The notes beneath the pieces were generated by a model, which did not search any database, was not told the DNA's origin, and was given only the letters and a program-made list of their open reading frames with translations. A program made the position numbers and the translations under genes. From positions 3,669,896-3,733,895 of the forward strand of contig JASKMD010000030.1 in assembly GCA_030144725.1 (NCBI GenBank): a stretch of 64,000 nucleotides of DNA. Reading direction: 5' to 3'. How positions within the stretch are numbered: position 1 is the stretch's first letter; each line of letters starts with the position of its first letter. Positions 22,680 to 42,974 of the stretch are shown piece after piece. The DNA comes from Haematococcus lacustris. Lineage: Eukaryota > Chlorophyta > Chlorophyceae > Chlamydomonadales > Haematococcaceae.

Positions 22680-23590
22680 ATGGAGGGTCTGCTGGTGGAG
22701 GCGAATGCCCTGGCAGCGGCGTCCCTATTAGCTACAGGGATTCAGCCCACGACGCTGACGTCGGAGCAGATGCGCCTTCTCCAGCAGCGGTGCCTGCAAG
22801 TCGTGGTGCAGCAGAAACAGCAGATGCAAGCGCAGCAGATGCAGCAGATGCAGCAGTCAACACTAGCGGCGCCGTCGTTCGCACAGCAGACACCGCAGCC
22901 TCTGGCGGGTCGGCAGGCGCAGGTGCTCCAGACGCAAGTAGCAAGTCCTGAGACACCTCGCGCAGCCCCACACCCTCCACAGACTTTTGCAACGGGGCGA
23001 ACCACCACCTCCCAGTTTCCACAGAGCAGGGACAACGACAGGACTAGCAGGTAGGTGGTACATACATTGGGCACCATTAACCCCATTGCATACCCCATTC
23101 GCTTGCCCCATTGCATACCCCATTGCATGCGCAGGGACGATGAAGACAATGAGGAGGAGGATGGCGCTGCTGCTGGCACTGCTGCTGGCGCTGCTGCTGG
23201 GGCTGCTGTTCCTCAATTCTCAGTTTGCCATGCCATTGTCATTGTCATGCCATTGTCATTGTCATGCCATTGTCATGCCATTGTCATGCCATTGTCATTG
23301 TCATACCATGTCATTGTCATACCATGCCATTGTCATACCCATTGTCATTGTCATTGGTGTCATTGTCATTGCACCCATTGTCATTGCCATTGCGCCGCTT
23401 GCAAGCGTGGGAGACAGAGTGCAGCCGAGTGCGGTCCACGGCAGCTGACCGAGACGCCGTGTTGAAGCACACGAGCATCGCCATGGAGAAGAGCAATGGT
23501 GACATGCAACACTACCGCTCCTGGATGGAGGAGCTGACATGGACCTGGGAGCAACACAAGCCCCAGCTGGACCTGCCACCCAAGGCTTGA
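22680..23590 (+). CDS. Harbinger-associated accessory protein, unrecognised
   Basis: Starts at ATG 22680 (MEGLLVEANALAAASLLATG). Exon 1 runs to about 23050 (AGCAG/GTAGGT) and has a Gln- and Met-rich middle (VVVQQKQQMQAQQMQQMQQ). Exon 2, from about 23133 (R-DDEDNEEEDGAAAG) to about 23221, is acidic then Ala/Gly-rich. Exon 3, from about 23408 to TGA 23588-23590, ends MEELTWTWEQHKPQL and KA. The intron between exons 2 and 3 holds a CATTGT microsatellite (23221-23400). TGTAA at 23681-23685 fits as poly(A) signal. The position inside the transposon suggests the second Harbinger protein, which usually binds DNA and helps nuclear import; I see no SANT domain to prove it. Confidence 0.5.
23221..23400. 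repeat. CATTGT microsatellite
   Basis: Imperfect run of CATTGTCATTGTCATGC-type units within the intron of the Harbinger accessory gene. Confidence 0.85.
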
Positions 23591-23675
23591 GATCGTGGTT
23601 GTCTGTTAACTTTCATGACAGCCTTACATTTGCTTGGGTGTCCCAGCCACAGCCGCAACGTCATTTGACACAGCG

Positions 23676-23942
23676 TCACTTGTAATAACCTGATGAAGCC
23701 TTACATTTGCCCGAGCCGCTGAACCACAGCGTCACGCACTGCAAGCCATCAGCCAACTCACTCTCAGCCATGACACGGGCGTCATGCATGCTGCCTGGGC
23801 AACCAACCTCCACATTGATGAATTGCTCGTCACCATCAATCAATGCTAGCACATTGTAGGAAGTAAAGCCCTTGCGGTTGACCATGGCACGCACACCCCA
23901 GTCCTTGACTGCAAAGTGAACTCCATCCACAGCAGCAAAACA
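23676..23942 (-). pseudogene. PIF/Harbinger transposase fragment (DDE_Tnp_4)
   Basis: One exon, entered after a CAG acceptor (23943-23945) and ending at TGA 23676-23678, encodes 88 residues. It contains FAAVDGVHFAV, VNRKGFTSYNVLALIDGDE, and VEVGCPGSMHDARVMAESEL, the central catalytic block of Harbinger transposases with the first two acidic residues (VDG and the GCPGSMHDARV region). The third acidic residue region and the N-terminal half are missing or in unplaced exons, so the element is probably non-autonomous. Confidence 0.75.
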
Positions 23943-24289
23943 CTGTGGCATGCAGGTAAAGAAGAAAGTCGCCATTCTGCCCTCGAAGCCTGTCAGCGTC
24001 AGCGTCGGAATCGTCTTGCTGCCGCTGGCGCTCATCGTCGCTGCTATCAGTATCCAGCAGGGCCCGGCAGATGGGTTGGTAGTGGCAAAGGCGCAGGCGC
24101 AGGCGCAGGCGGTTGGCCCAACCACTACCGAACTAGTAAGATTTGAATTAATCAGAAAAGTTTGAATTACGAGCCCGTTCGCGGATAGGCCCTAGATCTA
24201 GCCTAGATTTGACTAGCCTAGATCTAGGCTAGATCTAGGCTAGATTGCGCTCCCTACTGGCTTGTCGGGCTCCCTACTGGCTGGTCGGG

Positions 24290-26440
24290 GTCGGGGGCGG
24301 GGCGGGGGCGGGGCGGGGGCGGGGCGGGGGCGGGGCGGGGGCGGGGCGGGGGCGGGGCGGGGGCGGGGCGGGGCGGGGGCGGGGCGGGGGCGGGGCGGGG
24401 GCGGGGCGGGGCGGGGGCGGGGCGGGGGCGGGGCGGGGGCGGGGCGGGGGCGGGGCGGGGGCGGGGCGGGGGCGGGGCGGGGGCGGGGCGGGGGCGGGGC
24501 GGGGGCGGGGCGGGGGCGGGGCGGGGGCGGGGCGGGGGCGGGGCGGGGGCGGGGCGGGGGCGGGGCGGGGGCGGGGCGGGGGCGGGGCGGGGGCGGGGCG
24601 GGGGCGGGGCGGGGGCGGGGCGGGGGCGGGGCGGGGGCGGGGCGGGGGCGGGGCGGGGGCGGGGCGGGGGCGGGGCGGGGGCGGGGCGGGGGCGGGGCGG
24701 GGGCGGGGCGGGGGCGGGGCGGGGGCGGGGCGGGGGCGGGGCGGGGGCGGGGCGGGGGCGGGGCGGGGGCGGGGCGGGGGCGGGGCGGGGGCGGGGCGGG
24801 GGCGGGGCGGGGGCGGGGCGGGGGCGGGGCGGGGGCGGGGCGGGGGCGGGGCGGGGGCGGGGCGGGGGCGGGGCGGGGGCGGGGCGGGGGCGGGGCGGGG
24901 GCGGGGCGGGGGCGGGGCGGGGGCGGGGCGGGGGCGGGGCGGGGGCGGGGCGGGGGCGGGGCGGGGGCGGGGCGGGGGCGGGGCGGGGGCGGGGCGGGGG
25001 CGGGGCGGGGGCGGGGCGGGGGCGGGGCGGGGGCGGGGCGGGGGCGGGGCGGGGGCGGGGCGGGGGCGGGGCGGGGGCGGGGCGGGGGCGGGGCGGGGGC
25101 GGGGCGGGGGCGGGGCGGGGGCGGGGCGGGGGCGGGGCGGGGGCGGGGCGGGGGCGGGGCGGGGGCGGGGCGGGGGCGGGGCGGGGGCGGGGCGGGGGCG
25201 GGGCGGGGGCGGGGCGGGGGCGGGGCGGGGGCGGGGCGGGGGCGGGGCGGGGGCGGGGCGGGGGCGGGGCGGGGGCGGGGCGGGGGCGGGGCGGGGGCGG
25301 GGCGGGGGCGGGGCGGGGGCGGGGCGGGGGCGGGGCGGGGGCGGGGCGGGGGCGGGGCGGGGGCGGGGCGGGGGCGGGGCGGGGGCGGGGCGGGGGCGGG
25401 GCGGGGGCGGGGCGGGGGCGGGGCGGGGGCGGGGCGGGGGCGGGGCGGGGGCGGGGCGGGGGCGGGGCGGGGGCGGGGCGGGGGCGGGGCGGGGGCGGGG
25501 CGGGGGCGGGGCGGGGGCGGGGCGGGGGCGGGGCGGGGGCGGGGCGGGGGCGGGGCGGGGGCGGGGCGGGGGCGGGGCGGGGGCGGGGCGGGGGCGGGGC
25601 GGGGGCGGGGCGGGGGCGGGGCGGGGGCGGGGCGGGGGCGGGGCGGGGGCGGGGCGGGGGCGGGGCGGGGGCGGGGCGGGGGCGGGGCGGGGGCGGGGCG
25701 GGGGCGGGGCGGGGGCGGGGCGGGGGCGGGGCGGGGGCGGGGCGGGGGCGGGGCGGGGGCGGGGCGGGGGCGGGGCGGGGGCGGGGCGGGGGCGGGGCGG
25801 GGGCGGGGCGGGGGCGGGGCGGGGGCGGGGCGGGGGCGGGGCGGGGGCGGGGCGGGGGCGGGGCGGGGGCGGGGCGGGGCGGGGCGGGGCGGGGCGGGGC
25901 GGGGCGGGGCGGGGCGGGGCGGGGCGGGGCGGGGCGGGGCGGGGCGGGGCGGGGCGGGGCGGGGCGGGGCGGGGCGGGGCGGGGCGGGGCGGGGCGGGGC
26001 GGGGCGGGGCGGGGCGGGGCGGGGCGGGGCGGGGCGGGGCGGGGCGGGGCGGGGCGGGGCGGGGCGGGGCGGGGCGGGGCGGGGCGGGGCGGGGCGGGGC
26101 GGGGCGGGGCGGGGCGGGGCGGGGCGGGGCGGGGCGGGGCGGGGCGGGGCGGGGCGGGGCGGGGCGGGGCGGGGCGGGGCGGGGCGGGGCGGGGCGGGGC
26201 GGGGCGGGGCGGGGCGGGGCGGGGCGGGGCGGGGCGGGGCGGGGCGGGGCGGGGCGGGGCGGGGCGGGGCGGGGCGGGGCGGGGCGGGGCGGGGCGGGGC
26301 GGGGCGGGGCGGGGCGGGGCGGGGCGGGGCGGGGCGGGGCGGGGCGGGGCGGGGCGGGGCGGGGCGGGGCGGGGCGGGGCGGGGCGGGGCGGGGCGGGGC
26401 GGGGCGGGGCGGGGGCGGGGCCAGGCGGGGCCAGGCGGGG
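24290..26440. repeat. Very long G-rich satellite, two unit types
   Basis: From 24290 to about 25870 the unit is 11 bp, GGGGGCGGGGC; from about 25870 to 26410 it is 5 bp, GGGGC; then it decays through CCAGGCGGGG units. All C-free frames stay open (Gly-Ala-Arg or Pro-Ala-Arg repeats of over 700 codons), which is an effect of composition, not a gene. Potential to form stacked G-quadruplexes is high. Confidence 0.95.
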
Positions 26441-26950
26441 CCAGGCCAGGCCAGGCCAGGCCAGCGGGTCAGGGGGCAGGGGGGCAGGGGGCAGGGGGGA
26501 AGGGGCCCACTTCCCACTCACAGTTACATCTTTGATGGAACCCTAGAATCTCGTCGTTGTTTTTTCGAAATGTCCTGGCTTGCGACAGCCATCAGAGACA
26601 ATGTCGTACTGTATCGGAAATATAATCCTAGTGTGACTTGCATTCAAGCCCCGATAGCCCGTGTGCGTACACTATGCACTGAATCACGCAACACGCAAAG
26701 TGTATCGCGCTGCAACACACACACTACACCCAGAGCTGCGGAGCTCATAACGATCTTTTGAGCCGCAAGAGGTTCGTGACTAATGTCAGGAACAACTCTC
26801 AGCGATGCCGCCCTTGTGATCGCTGCATCGCGACCGCGATAGTGCCGGTATACTCACACTCTGGGCGACTGCAGCGCGTTGCATTCGCTCGGTTCCCGAA
26901 GGCACAATCTCGTCGCCCACTCGCCCTCTCTGCTTTCCTCGCAGCCTGAC

Positions 26951-35335
<8,385 letters not shown>

Positions 35336-37211
35336 GGCGCCGCCAACAGCAGCCATTTGAAAGTTGAAGGTCGCGCAGCTCTGCCATGTTGAGAATTCCG
35401 GTTGGGTATTGTCTTTTGAATTTTCAGCTTTCAGGTGTTGCAAGTGCTTACGATGGCGACGCCTTCAGTGATCGTAGCATTGTTGCGTGACTTGCCTGGA
35501 GCTACAACCCTGCATATGTTGACGGTGGGACAGGCGCAAACCACGGTGATTAGGTCCACCTTGAACTGACGCTATACATGTGCATGCACCCGGCCTGCAC
35601 ACAGCCCCCTGCACTCCGGCGATGATGTGCACCGAGTGTGCTGGCGCTGGTCTCACTTGTTTCGACGGTGTCTCGACGAACGCGTCTACAAACCCTAGGA
35701 CGATAGGGCCACCGGGCTCTACTCCGGGGCACATAGCTATTGCGCAAATCTAACCGCCTCAAGCCTTCTGTCAGCTGGGCATACCTACTGCACTCTCCAC
35801 ATGCCGGCCCTACGACTATGCCAGGCAAGCAAGCCCTCCGAGGCCAAGCAGAGACCACAATCATCTTGAATTATACCACGCTTCACACTGCTTACTTACA
35901 CACGCTAGATACGTCACAACAACTCACACTGCCATACACATACATAACACGTGCAATGGGAGGCTCCAGGGCACCACCAGCACAACACCCTACTGACGCC
36001 CGCAGCAGCCCTAGTGCAGTGGCACGCATGACAGCAATGACGGGGTACCAAACAAACCCAACGCTAACGTTATAGCCTGGGCAGGCTGGGTCCAACGGAA
36101 CAGCGTGCATGGGCAACAACAGTAACCCCGCCCTGGCACGGCGGGACTGAACGACGGGGCATCACAGCAAGGTGGGTAGGTGCCTGTGCAGTGTGCAGTA
36201 GGCACAGCACGCGTTGAGGGTAGGTGTAGCAGGCAGCAGGTCAGCTTGCACCTCTTGCTGGCGTAATGGCCTCATTGGCTGGGGCAAGGGCCGTTGAAAA
36301 TTGACAGACCTACAGGCAAAAGCTGATCCCTATCCGGCCACATGTGTAAATGCATGGCATGCCACCATGCTGCAGCACAGTGTTGGGCTGTGAGCATGTG
36401 CTAGGACCTGGCACTTGCCAGGCTGGCGTCGGCCCTTGTTGGCCTGTGACGCTGTGGACGCTGACATGCTGCTGCTACAGCTGCAACCAATGTGACAAGG
36501 AGCAAGCACATTAGGCTTTGATAGCCATGCAATTGACCAGCTCTGCCGCGGTCACCCACAACTGCCGCCTTTGCAGGCGGCGCCCCTGCTCTCCAAAACA
36601 CCATACATGCATGCAACATGGCATTCATGCTATGAAGGAGGGAGAGTTCAAACTAAGCCAGCGCTGCATTGCTTTGCAGTGCGTTGCTTGAGCTACGCAC
36701 CCCCACTGTTGAAAGGGCACAATGGCAGGCCATGGTCACACATTAGAGTGTGACAGCAGAGTGTGGGTAGAGGGGTGGCGGCCAAGGTGGTCTGCATGAA
36801 GAGTGGCTCTGCCCCAGGCTGACTGCCATCAAGTGCACCATCCAGCCCCATGCTAACTGCTGCTGCCGCCACCATGCAAGCCACCGCAGCCACGGAGCAC
36901 TGTGCGGAGCAGTGCAGTGCAGCAGCATCATCATCAGATGCGGGGCAGAAAAGCGCAGCAGGTGTGGTGTAGTGTGCCGCTGTGTGGGCCACCTGAGGCA
37001 AGAGAGGCCCGCTCCTCCCTTTGCAGGGATGCTGCCCCCTATGGGCCCTATGTCAAGTCCTTCCGACCCCATCAAGCGTGCTGCCATTGGGTGGAGTGTT
37101 GACCAGCACTCCCACTGTCCGGCCCTGCACTGCACTGCCACGCATGCGGGGGCTGTGCCGGCCTGCTCAGGCTGTTTGGCCCGTGGTGGCTGCTGCTGGG
37201 CTCGTCATGCG
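35336..37211. other. Gene-free stretch
   Basis: About 1.9 kb between the pyruvate decarboxylase stop and the end of the oppositely oriented SANT/DUF3755 gene. I find no exon with family motifs on either strand. A short plus-strand frame near 37028 (MLPPMGPMSSPSDPIKRAA) follows a possible acceptor but has no partner exon. No clear repeat. Confidence 0.5.
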
Positions 37212-40200
37212 CTATTGCTGCATGAACTGCATCTGGTGTGCATGGTATTGAAACTGCATTTGCTGCTGCTGCTGCTGCATGTGAGCGAAGTGCTGCATCT
37301 GCATGTGTTGTTGTTGCATCTGCATCTGCATTTGCTGCTGCTGCATCTGCATGTGCTGCTGCTGCTGGTGCGCAGCAGGCGGTTGTGCAGCCCCTGCCGG
37401 TGCACCAAGCCCTGGGGGGCCCATAGCCATCCAGGAGCCCTGGCCAGGGAAGAAGGCGGGCAGCATGGGCATCCCCGGCCCCCACGGCCCCGGCATGCCC
37501 ATGGGGCTGTTTTGCATGAAGGGCGACACCATCATGTGCTGCATGGGAGCATGGGCCATGGCACCATGCATGCCAGCAAACATATGCCCTGCAGGCCCCT
37601 GGGCACCATGTGGGCCTCCCTGCCCCGGCCAACCTGGTAGCCAGCCAGGCATGACTGCACCCGGGTTGCCACCAGGAGCCCCGGCTGCAGGTGCAGGAGC
37701 TGCCAAGGACCCCCCCTCCAGCACCTGCCCTGACGCGCTGGCGGCAACCGCTATCCCCCCCGCCCCCAGCGTGCCAGTCAGCCCACCAGCTGTTGCAGCA
37801 GCCTGCAGGCCAGCAGGCGTAGTGGCAGTCTGGGCGGCAGGGGCATCCAGGCAGCCAGACGCCTGAGCCGGCTGCGGCTGGGCACCCTGCTGGGGCCCCT
37901 CCCTGCTGCTGCCGCTGGCAGTGGCGGACCTGACCCAACTGGGCCTGCTGGCGGCACTGGGGTGGGGGGCAGGCACTGAGGGCTGGGGAGCCTGAGGGGC
38001 TGCGGAGGCAGGCTGGGCAGTGGTGGTGGGTGTGGCATCTGGGCTGCAGTGCATCAGGTGGGCTGCCTGGGCGCTGCCACCTCCACTGCAGGCCATGCTG
38101 AGGCCACTGCCACTGCTCTTGTCACCATGGCCCTTGGTGTCCTCCCCTGGGCTGGAGCCAGGGCCACACGGGAGCAGCTGCTCGGCAGGTGGGGCATGCT
38201 CGGCAGCCAGTGCTGCTGCCGGGGCAGGGGGCGTGGCCAGTTGCAGTGCAAGAGGCTGCACAGGCTTGGGCCCTGAGGTCGAGGCTGGCTGGTCATGGCC
38301 AGGGAATGGGTCCCGGCTGCTGCCTGACCTGGCACTGCTGGGCTTCAGCACCTCCTGGTCTGAGCCACAGCGGGAGGAGGGGCGTGTGAGGGCAGCTGCC
38401 GCCCCTGAGCCCTGCAGCCGACTGGTAGCAGCACTGCCACTGGCCTGGCCACTGCCGGCAGCCCCAAAGTCCCCAGCACTGCCACTGCCTGTGGCAAGGG
38501 AGGGCACCTGGCCTGGGTCGCCTGACCCCCCTCCTGAGGTGCAGGGGAGGAGGGGGCCAGGCATGAGGGTGATGGGCGGAGGGAGGGCGCACAGCTGCTG
38601 CCCTTCCTGCTGCTGCTGCTGCCCTGGCTGCTGCTGGCCGGCTGATGGGGGAACCGGCAGCTCTGGCAAGGGCCCTAGCGCCAGTGGCCCTTGCAGCATA
38701 CCCAGGGGCGGCAGCCAAGGGCCGGGAGGCATCGGCAGGCCTGGCTGCGTCACGCCTGGCAGGCTTGGCCCCCCAGACCCCAGCATCCCACTGGCAGCCC
38801 CATGTGGGGGCAGGCCCATGGCGCCGCCCATCATCATGGCTTGCATGGGATGCAAGCCCAGCATGCCCATGCCTTGCATGGCAGGCATGCCAGGCGGGAG
38901 CAGGTGGGGGAAGGCCGGGGGCCAGGAAAGCGTCCCTGGGCCTGGGCCAGGCAGAGGGCATGAGGGGGGGTGCATGCTGGGAGGACGGGGGGGTGGCAGG
39001 CAGCGGGCTGCCTGCTCCAGGTTGAGCTGCACGGGGAGGGGTGGCATGTTCAGCATTGCGCCTGCGCAGCAGCCGGGCCACACACAGCAGCAGGCAGGGC
39101 GGCTTGCATTGCTGAGCCACAGACCAGCTGCTGGGTCTCTGCCAGGCAAGGCCAGCCAGGTGGTGTGGTGCAGGATGAGGCGGGTTTGAGGCAGGGTGGT
39201 GCAGCAAGGGAGGAAGGGGTGACTAGGCTGTGGCAGGCAAGTGGCAGGCAAGAGTCTTAGCGAGATCATCTAGGCGCCCTCCCCTCCTGGTGGTCCCCCC
39301 TGCTTGCCCCCTACCGCAGCTGCTCACAAGGCCCCAGCGGTGCATCAGCTGTAGTGCTGGAGTGTGACCACGGTGCACCAGGTTGTGAAGCCTTGCACCT
39401 CCCCCATTGGCAGCACCCGCTGATGCTGCCCCATTGACCCCCCAGCCCTACCCTGCCTCTCATTCCGCCAATCCCTCCCTGTCATCCCTGCCATTCATTC
39501 ACGCCACCCTTTCATTCTGGCCTTTACATCCTGACAGCCCCGATGCTGCCCTTGCACTCACCCTTCCCCCTGCACCTGCCGTGCCTCACCCTGCCTTGCC
39601 TGCTTCACCCATCCCTGCCTGGGCTGCCTGGCCCCCTCAAGCCCCCTGCTGCCCACCTTGTGAGCTGTTCATGACCTGCAGGGTGGCCATCAGGGTGTCC
39701 CTGAACTGCATCAGCAGCCCCGTGTTCTCAACCACCTTGCACTGCGCCATGTTGGCCTTGAAGGCCGCCAGCAGCCCCGCATTGCTGTCAAGCAGGCCCT
39801 GCAGCTGCGCTGCGACAGCACCCCCCTGACCACTGGCCAGCCCCCCCGCAGCCTCAAGCTTCACGCCTGCATCCAGGCCAAGGGGCTCGCCAGCGGGGCG
39901 GCCAGGCTTAGGGGGCTGCGAGGTGCCCCCTAGCCCCAGTGCAGTGCCCCGCCCTGTGCTGTGGTCAGGGTCAGGGTGCAGCAGCTTGCCTGTGCCCTGG
40001 AGCAGTGCCTGGCCTAGTCCTGGCAGCCTGTGGTCAGGGTCTGCCTGACCCTGGCCTGGCCCCTGAGCACGTGCGCTGCCGGGCTGTGCGCCTGCACCTG
40101 CACCAGGCTTCATCCCAGGCCCACCCGGCTCAGCCTGCAGCCCCCCAACACCTTCTCGCAGGCTCAGCTGCTGCTGGGGCTCTTGCTCTGGCTGCAGTGA

Positions 40201-40959
40201 AGGGGTGGGCCTCAAGGCCAGGCTGGGCAGGCCAGGGAAGTGCGGCGCACCTGGCCAACAGGGAAAGCTGGGAGGGAAGGCCGGGCTGCTGCCAGGCGTG
40301 CTCCCAGCTCGGCCGGGGCTGGGCAAGGCAGCAGCGTTGAGGGCTGGCAGGCCGGGCAGTTGGAGGCTGAGCTGAGCATGGGGTGGCCCTTCGTGCTTAG
40401 CTCGTGGTAGGAGGGGCTGGGGAGGGGTGGGTCCTTGCATGTTGTGAAGCGAGGGGTTGGAAAGAAGAGGGAGGGGGGTGCTAGACCTGGCTAGAGCTGT
40501 ATGGAGGTGCAAGCTTGGCAGGTTAGTGGAAGGCAGGTCCAGGGCGTTGAGTGACAGCTCCAAGTCGTGCTGGGGGTGATCAAAGTCAGGGCTATCGTCC
40601 ATGCCCAGCAGGCGGAAACCAGTGACGGGAGGAAGGAGATCCAGACTGTACAGCATGGAATGCTGAGGAGATGCCATGAGGGCAGGGGGTTCTGGGAAGG
40701 TCATGTTGCCTGCAGGAGCTTGTGCACACCTTGATGCCTTGCTGTGCTTCTTGGGGAGCTCCTCCTTAGCCTTGAAATGCTGCTTTTGCTGCTGCAGCAT
40801 CCAACGAATGCGTAGGGCAACATCTCTGACCGTTTTGTTGGGAATGCCTGCCGCGATGTGAATGTAACGCTCCGTGGGCGCCGACTGCTCCGCAGGATAC
40901 TCAAGTAAGAGCTCATTTAACAGTTCCTGCTCGTGCGGCGACCAAACAGCATGAGCCAT
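37212..40959 (-). CDS. SANT/MYB-like and DUF3755 domain regulator
   Basis: Two exons, 39657-40959 and 37212-39061, join in phase (Ser-Ser-Gln-Gly) to give 1050 residues from ATG 40959. Residues 5-55 are a SANT/MYB-like domain: VWSPHEQELLNELLLEYP and IHIAAGIPNKTVRDVALRIR followed by WML, with the KTVRDVALR signature of a plant nuclear family. The region around the splice, LLDSNAGLLAAFKANM, FRDTLMATLQVMN and AMLNMPPLPVQLNLEQA, corresponds to DUF3755, whose plant members also carry MPPLPV. In between and after are long Pro-, Gly-, Gln- and Met-rich stretches, ending with MQMQQQQ repeats. Plant members have a similar domain order but far shorter linkers. Likely nuclear and transcription-related; targets unknown. 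Confidence 0.8.
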
Positions 40960-42177
40960 CCCGTCCAGCGAGGCTCCCGGAGTGCTGGTGGTTGCATGTC
41001 TGCAAGCCAGAGGCCAACGTGTCGGCAGTGGGCTGTCGCGGCGTTTTCAACAATAACGTTTTCCGGCGAACCTGCAGTCCAAGCCGCTCATTAGGCAGGA
41101 GCCGGGTGCGCCGCAAAATGTAAGTCTCTTTCGCCCTCCGCTAAATGAACGGCACGTCCATAGCTTGGTTTCAGCTTTTGCTTGGCGCGGTACTCACACA
41201 ATGCCGACGCTAGTCGTCGTTACGACTTGCATGAGTTTTCACTGGCACATGCACGGACTTTCAACCCTCGGAGCAGGCCATGTTATTCGCCACCGCATGG
41301 AGGCACGGCAGAGAGATACGCCAGGTACGTGCCGAGCATGGTCCATGTGGGTTTTGAGTATTTCCCAATGTAACCAGCACTTTGTTCTTGCATCGAACCT
41401 TATAAGGTGCCCTGTATTCACTACCTCAGGGTATGCTTGGACCTCATGAGAACCACAACGATTACCCCTTATAGACTGCATTGTAAGCACGCATGTCTGC
41501 GGTAGCCTCTGGGGCACCGAGAGCATGTCACAACATGCATATTGTGTTCATCCGTGAGAGAGTAAAGTAGCTCAGAGTCAACTGCATTTACCAAGGTTGA
41601 CCCACCCAGCATCTCCATGCACTTTTGCACCATGTAAAGCCATCCGTGCAATACTTGTCGAGGTGTTGACTTGTGGGCGATCGGGTGCACCTCGCAGCCC
41701 CCTAAGCCTAGGCAGGTCCTGACATCACTAAGCTTCCCATCATAACTCACTGCCTGATGCCTGATAGTACTGACAGCCTAATGAGCTATGGGTGGTTAGG
41801 GGCCAAGCCATCCTTGTTTCGCTGGTGTGCCTGGTGCAGCTGCTGCCTGGCCGTGGGCGGCAGTGATTGCCCAGCTTATAGCCCTTGTAGCCCTCCTTGC
41901 TCCTTGCCTCCTCCTCCTTGACTCCTTGCCAGGCAGGTCTCCAGGCCCTGCCGGCGGCATGTCTCCATAGGGCGCTGTACCCTGTGCTTGATGCGCTGGA
42001 AGTTTAGGCACAGTCTGGTGCCCTGGTCCAGCCACCTGCCCCATGAGGGGGCTCGGGATGGTGGGGCTGGGCCAGGTGCAGCAGTTGGGGGCTGGGAAAG
42101 CTGACTCTCCCAGCACAGTCAGGCTGGAGAGGCTGGCAGTGGCTCGACCGCTTTCCAGCACCTGGCCACACTGGCAG
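40960..42177. other. Gene-free stretch
   Basis: About 1.2 kb between the start of the SANT/DUF3755 gene and the end of the COX16-like gene, both on the minus strand. It must contain the promoter of the former. No exon or repeat recognised. Confidence 0.5.
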
Positions 42178-42630
42178 CTATGCATCCTCATCCTCAACCT
42201 CCGTCCGTGGCACTGGCACATAGTCCCAGTTTCTGATCTCCACCTTCCTCAGCGTATCTGCTAGCTCCTCCTCCAGGCTGCGCAGAGGGGTCTGACCACC
42301 CTCTGCAGTTGTGGCTGCCTGCCTCAGTGAGCGGCGGCTACCACCAGCTGCATCAGTGCCCAGCCCGTAGCGCTGGCGCATGCGCTCTACAGGATCCATC
42401 TCCTCCAGAGAGTCTAAACCTCGTGTGGCCCCCTGCAGACACCACAGAGTACAGCTACAGTTGGGTGGTTGGGTGGAACTCCCGCAAAACTGGCGTCCAA
42501 CCCAAGGCCTCACTCGGATGTCGCGTTTGCTCTGCACCACACTGGACAAACCGTACCACCCGGCCAGTAGGAAGCCGAAGAACGGCAGTCCGTACAGGAT
42601 AATGTCACGTCCGGATCGCGACTTGCTCAT
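42178..42630 (-). CDS. COX16-like cytochrome c oxidase assembly factor
   Basis: Two exons, 42514-42630 and 42178-42432, both phase 0, encode 123 residues; yeast Cox16 is about 118. The N-terminus MSKSRSGRDIILYGLPFFGF followed by LLAGWYGLSSVVQSKRDIR is one basic segment plus one membrane helix with the G-L/V-P-F and G-L motifs of Cox16. Exon 2 (ATRGLDSLEEMDPVERMRQR) faces the soluble side, then an acidic tail EVEDEDA. Family members sit in the mitochondrial inner membrane and help Cox2 maturation and copper insertion. The alternative upstream in-frame start would add about 16 residues; the ATG at 42630 is preferred because it begins right before the conserved part. Confidence 0.8.
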   Translation of the reverse strand: MSKSRSGRDIILYGLPFFGFLLAGWYGLSSVVQSKRDIRVRPWVGRQFCGSSTQPPNCSCTLWCLQGATRGLDSLEEMDPVERMRQRYGLGTDAAGGSRRSLRQAATTAEGGQTPLRSLEEELADTLRKVEIRNWDYVPVPRTEVEDEDA

Positions 42631-42974
42631 CGCCCCAGGCGAGCCATAGCACACCCGAGGTTGGATTCGCGGTCGCAACAGAAAGCTGCGTATTTATTGC
42701 CTCAACCGCCGCACTTTTTGTCCGCCCGCCTCACTGGCTGGGGTGTTCGTGCCATGGCAGCCCTGTGACTAGTATCCCACGGAACCCAGTGGGGGTATGG
42801 GTGAGTGGGGGAATGAGAGTAGGTATAAATAAAAAGGAAATAAAGAGGAAAAACAGGAAATCAATACCAATAGCACCAATAGCTATGCGTCAGTACCAAT
42901 AGCTATCGCAGAAGCGATACGCATAGAGAATCCTTACAACCGATGTCGCGCCCGCCTTCCTGTCATTTGAAATC

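Larger units (their letters stand above)
22338..24225 (+). mobile_element. PIF/Harbinger-type DNA transposon, about 1.85 kb
   Basis: Bounded by inverted repeats. The core GGGCCTATCCGCGAAC at 22362-22377 is repeated perfectly in reverse at 24177-24192. Outside it the flanks remain similar when inverted (TCTAGGCTAGTCAATCTAG versus TCTAGGCTAGTCAAATCTAG), so the true ends probably lie in these CTAG-rich tails and the target duplication is uncertain (TAG flanks the 16-bp core on both sides). Inside are two convergent genes: an accessory protein on the plus strand and a transposase fragment on the minus strand, the usual two-gene plan of Harbinger elements. Confidence 0.75.

Noticed and set aside
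24245..26761. Reading frames over 700 codons, Gly-Ala-Arg or Pro-Ala-Arg repeats, in several frames of both strands
   Set aside because: They exist because GGGGGCGGGGC units contain no stop codons in any frame. Composition effect of the satellite.
36693..37141. Minus-strand frame of 132 codons between PDC and the SANT gene
   Set aside because: No family motif, no splice partner, and no conserved pattern; composition-driven.
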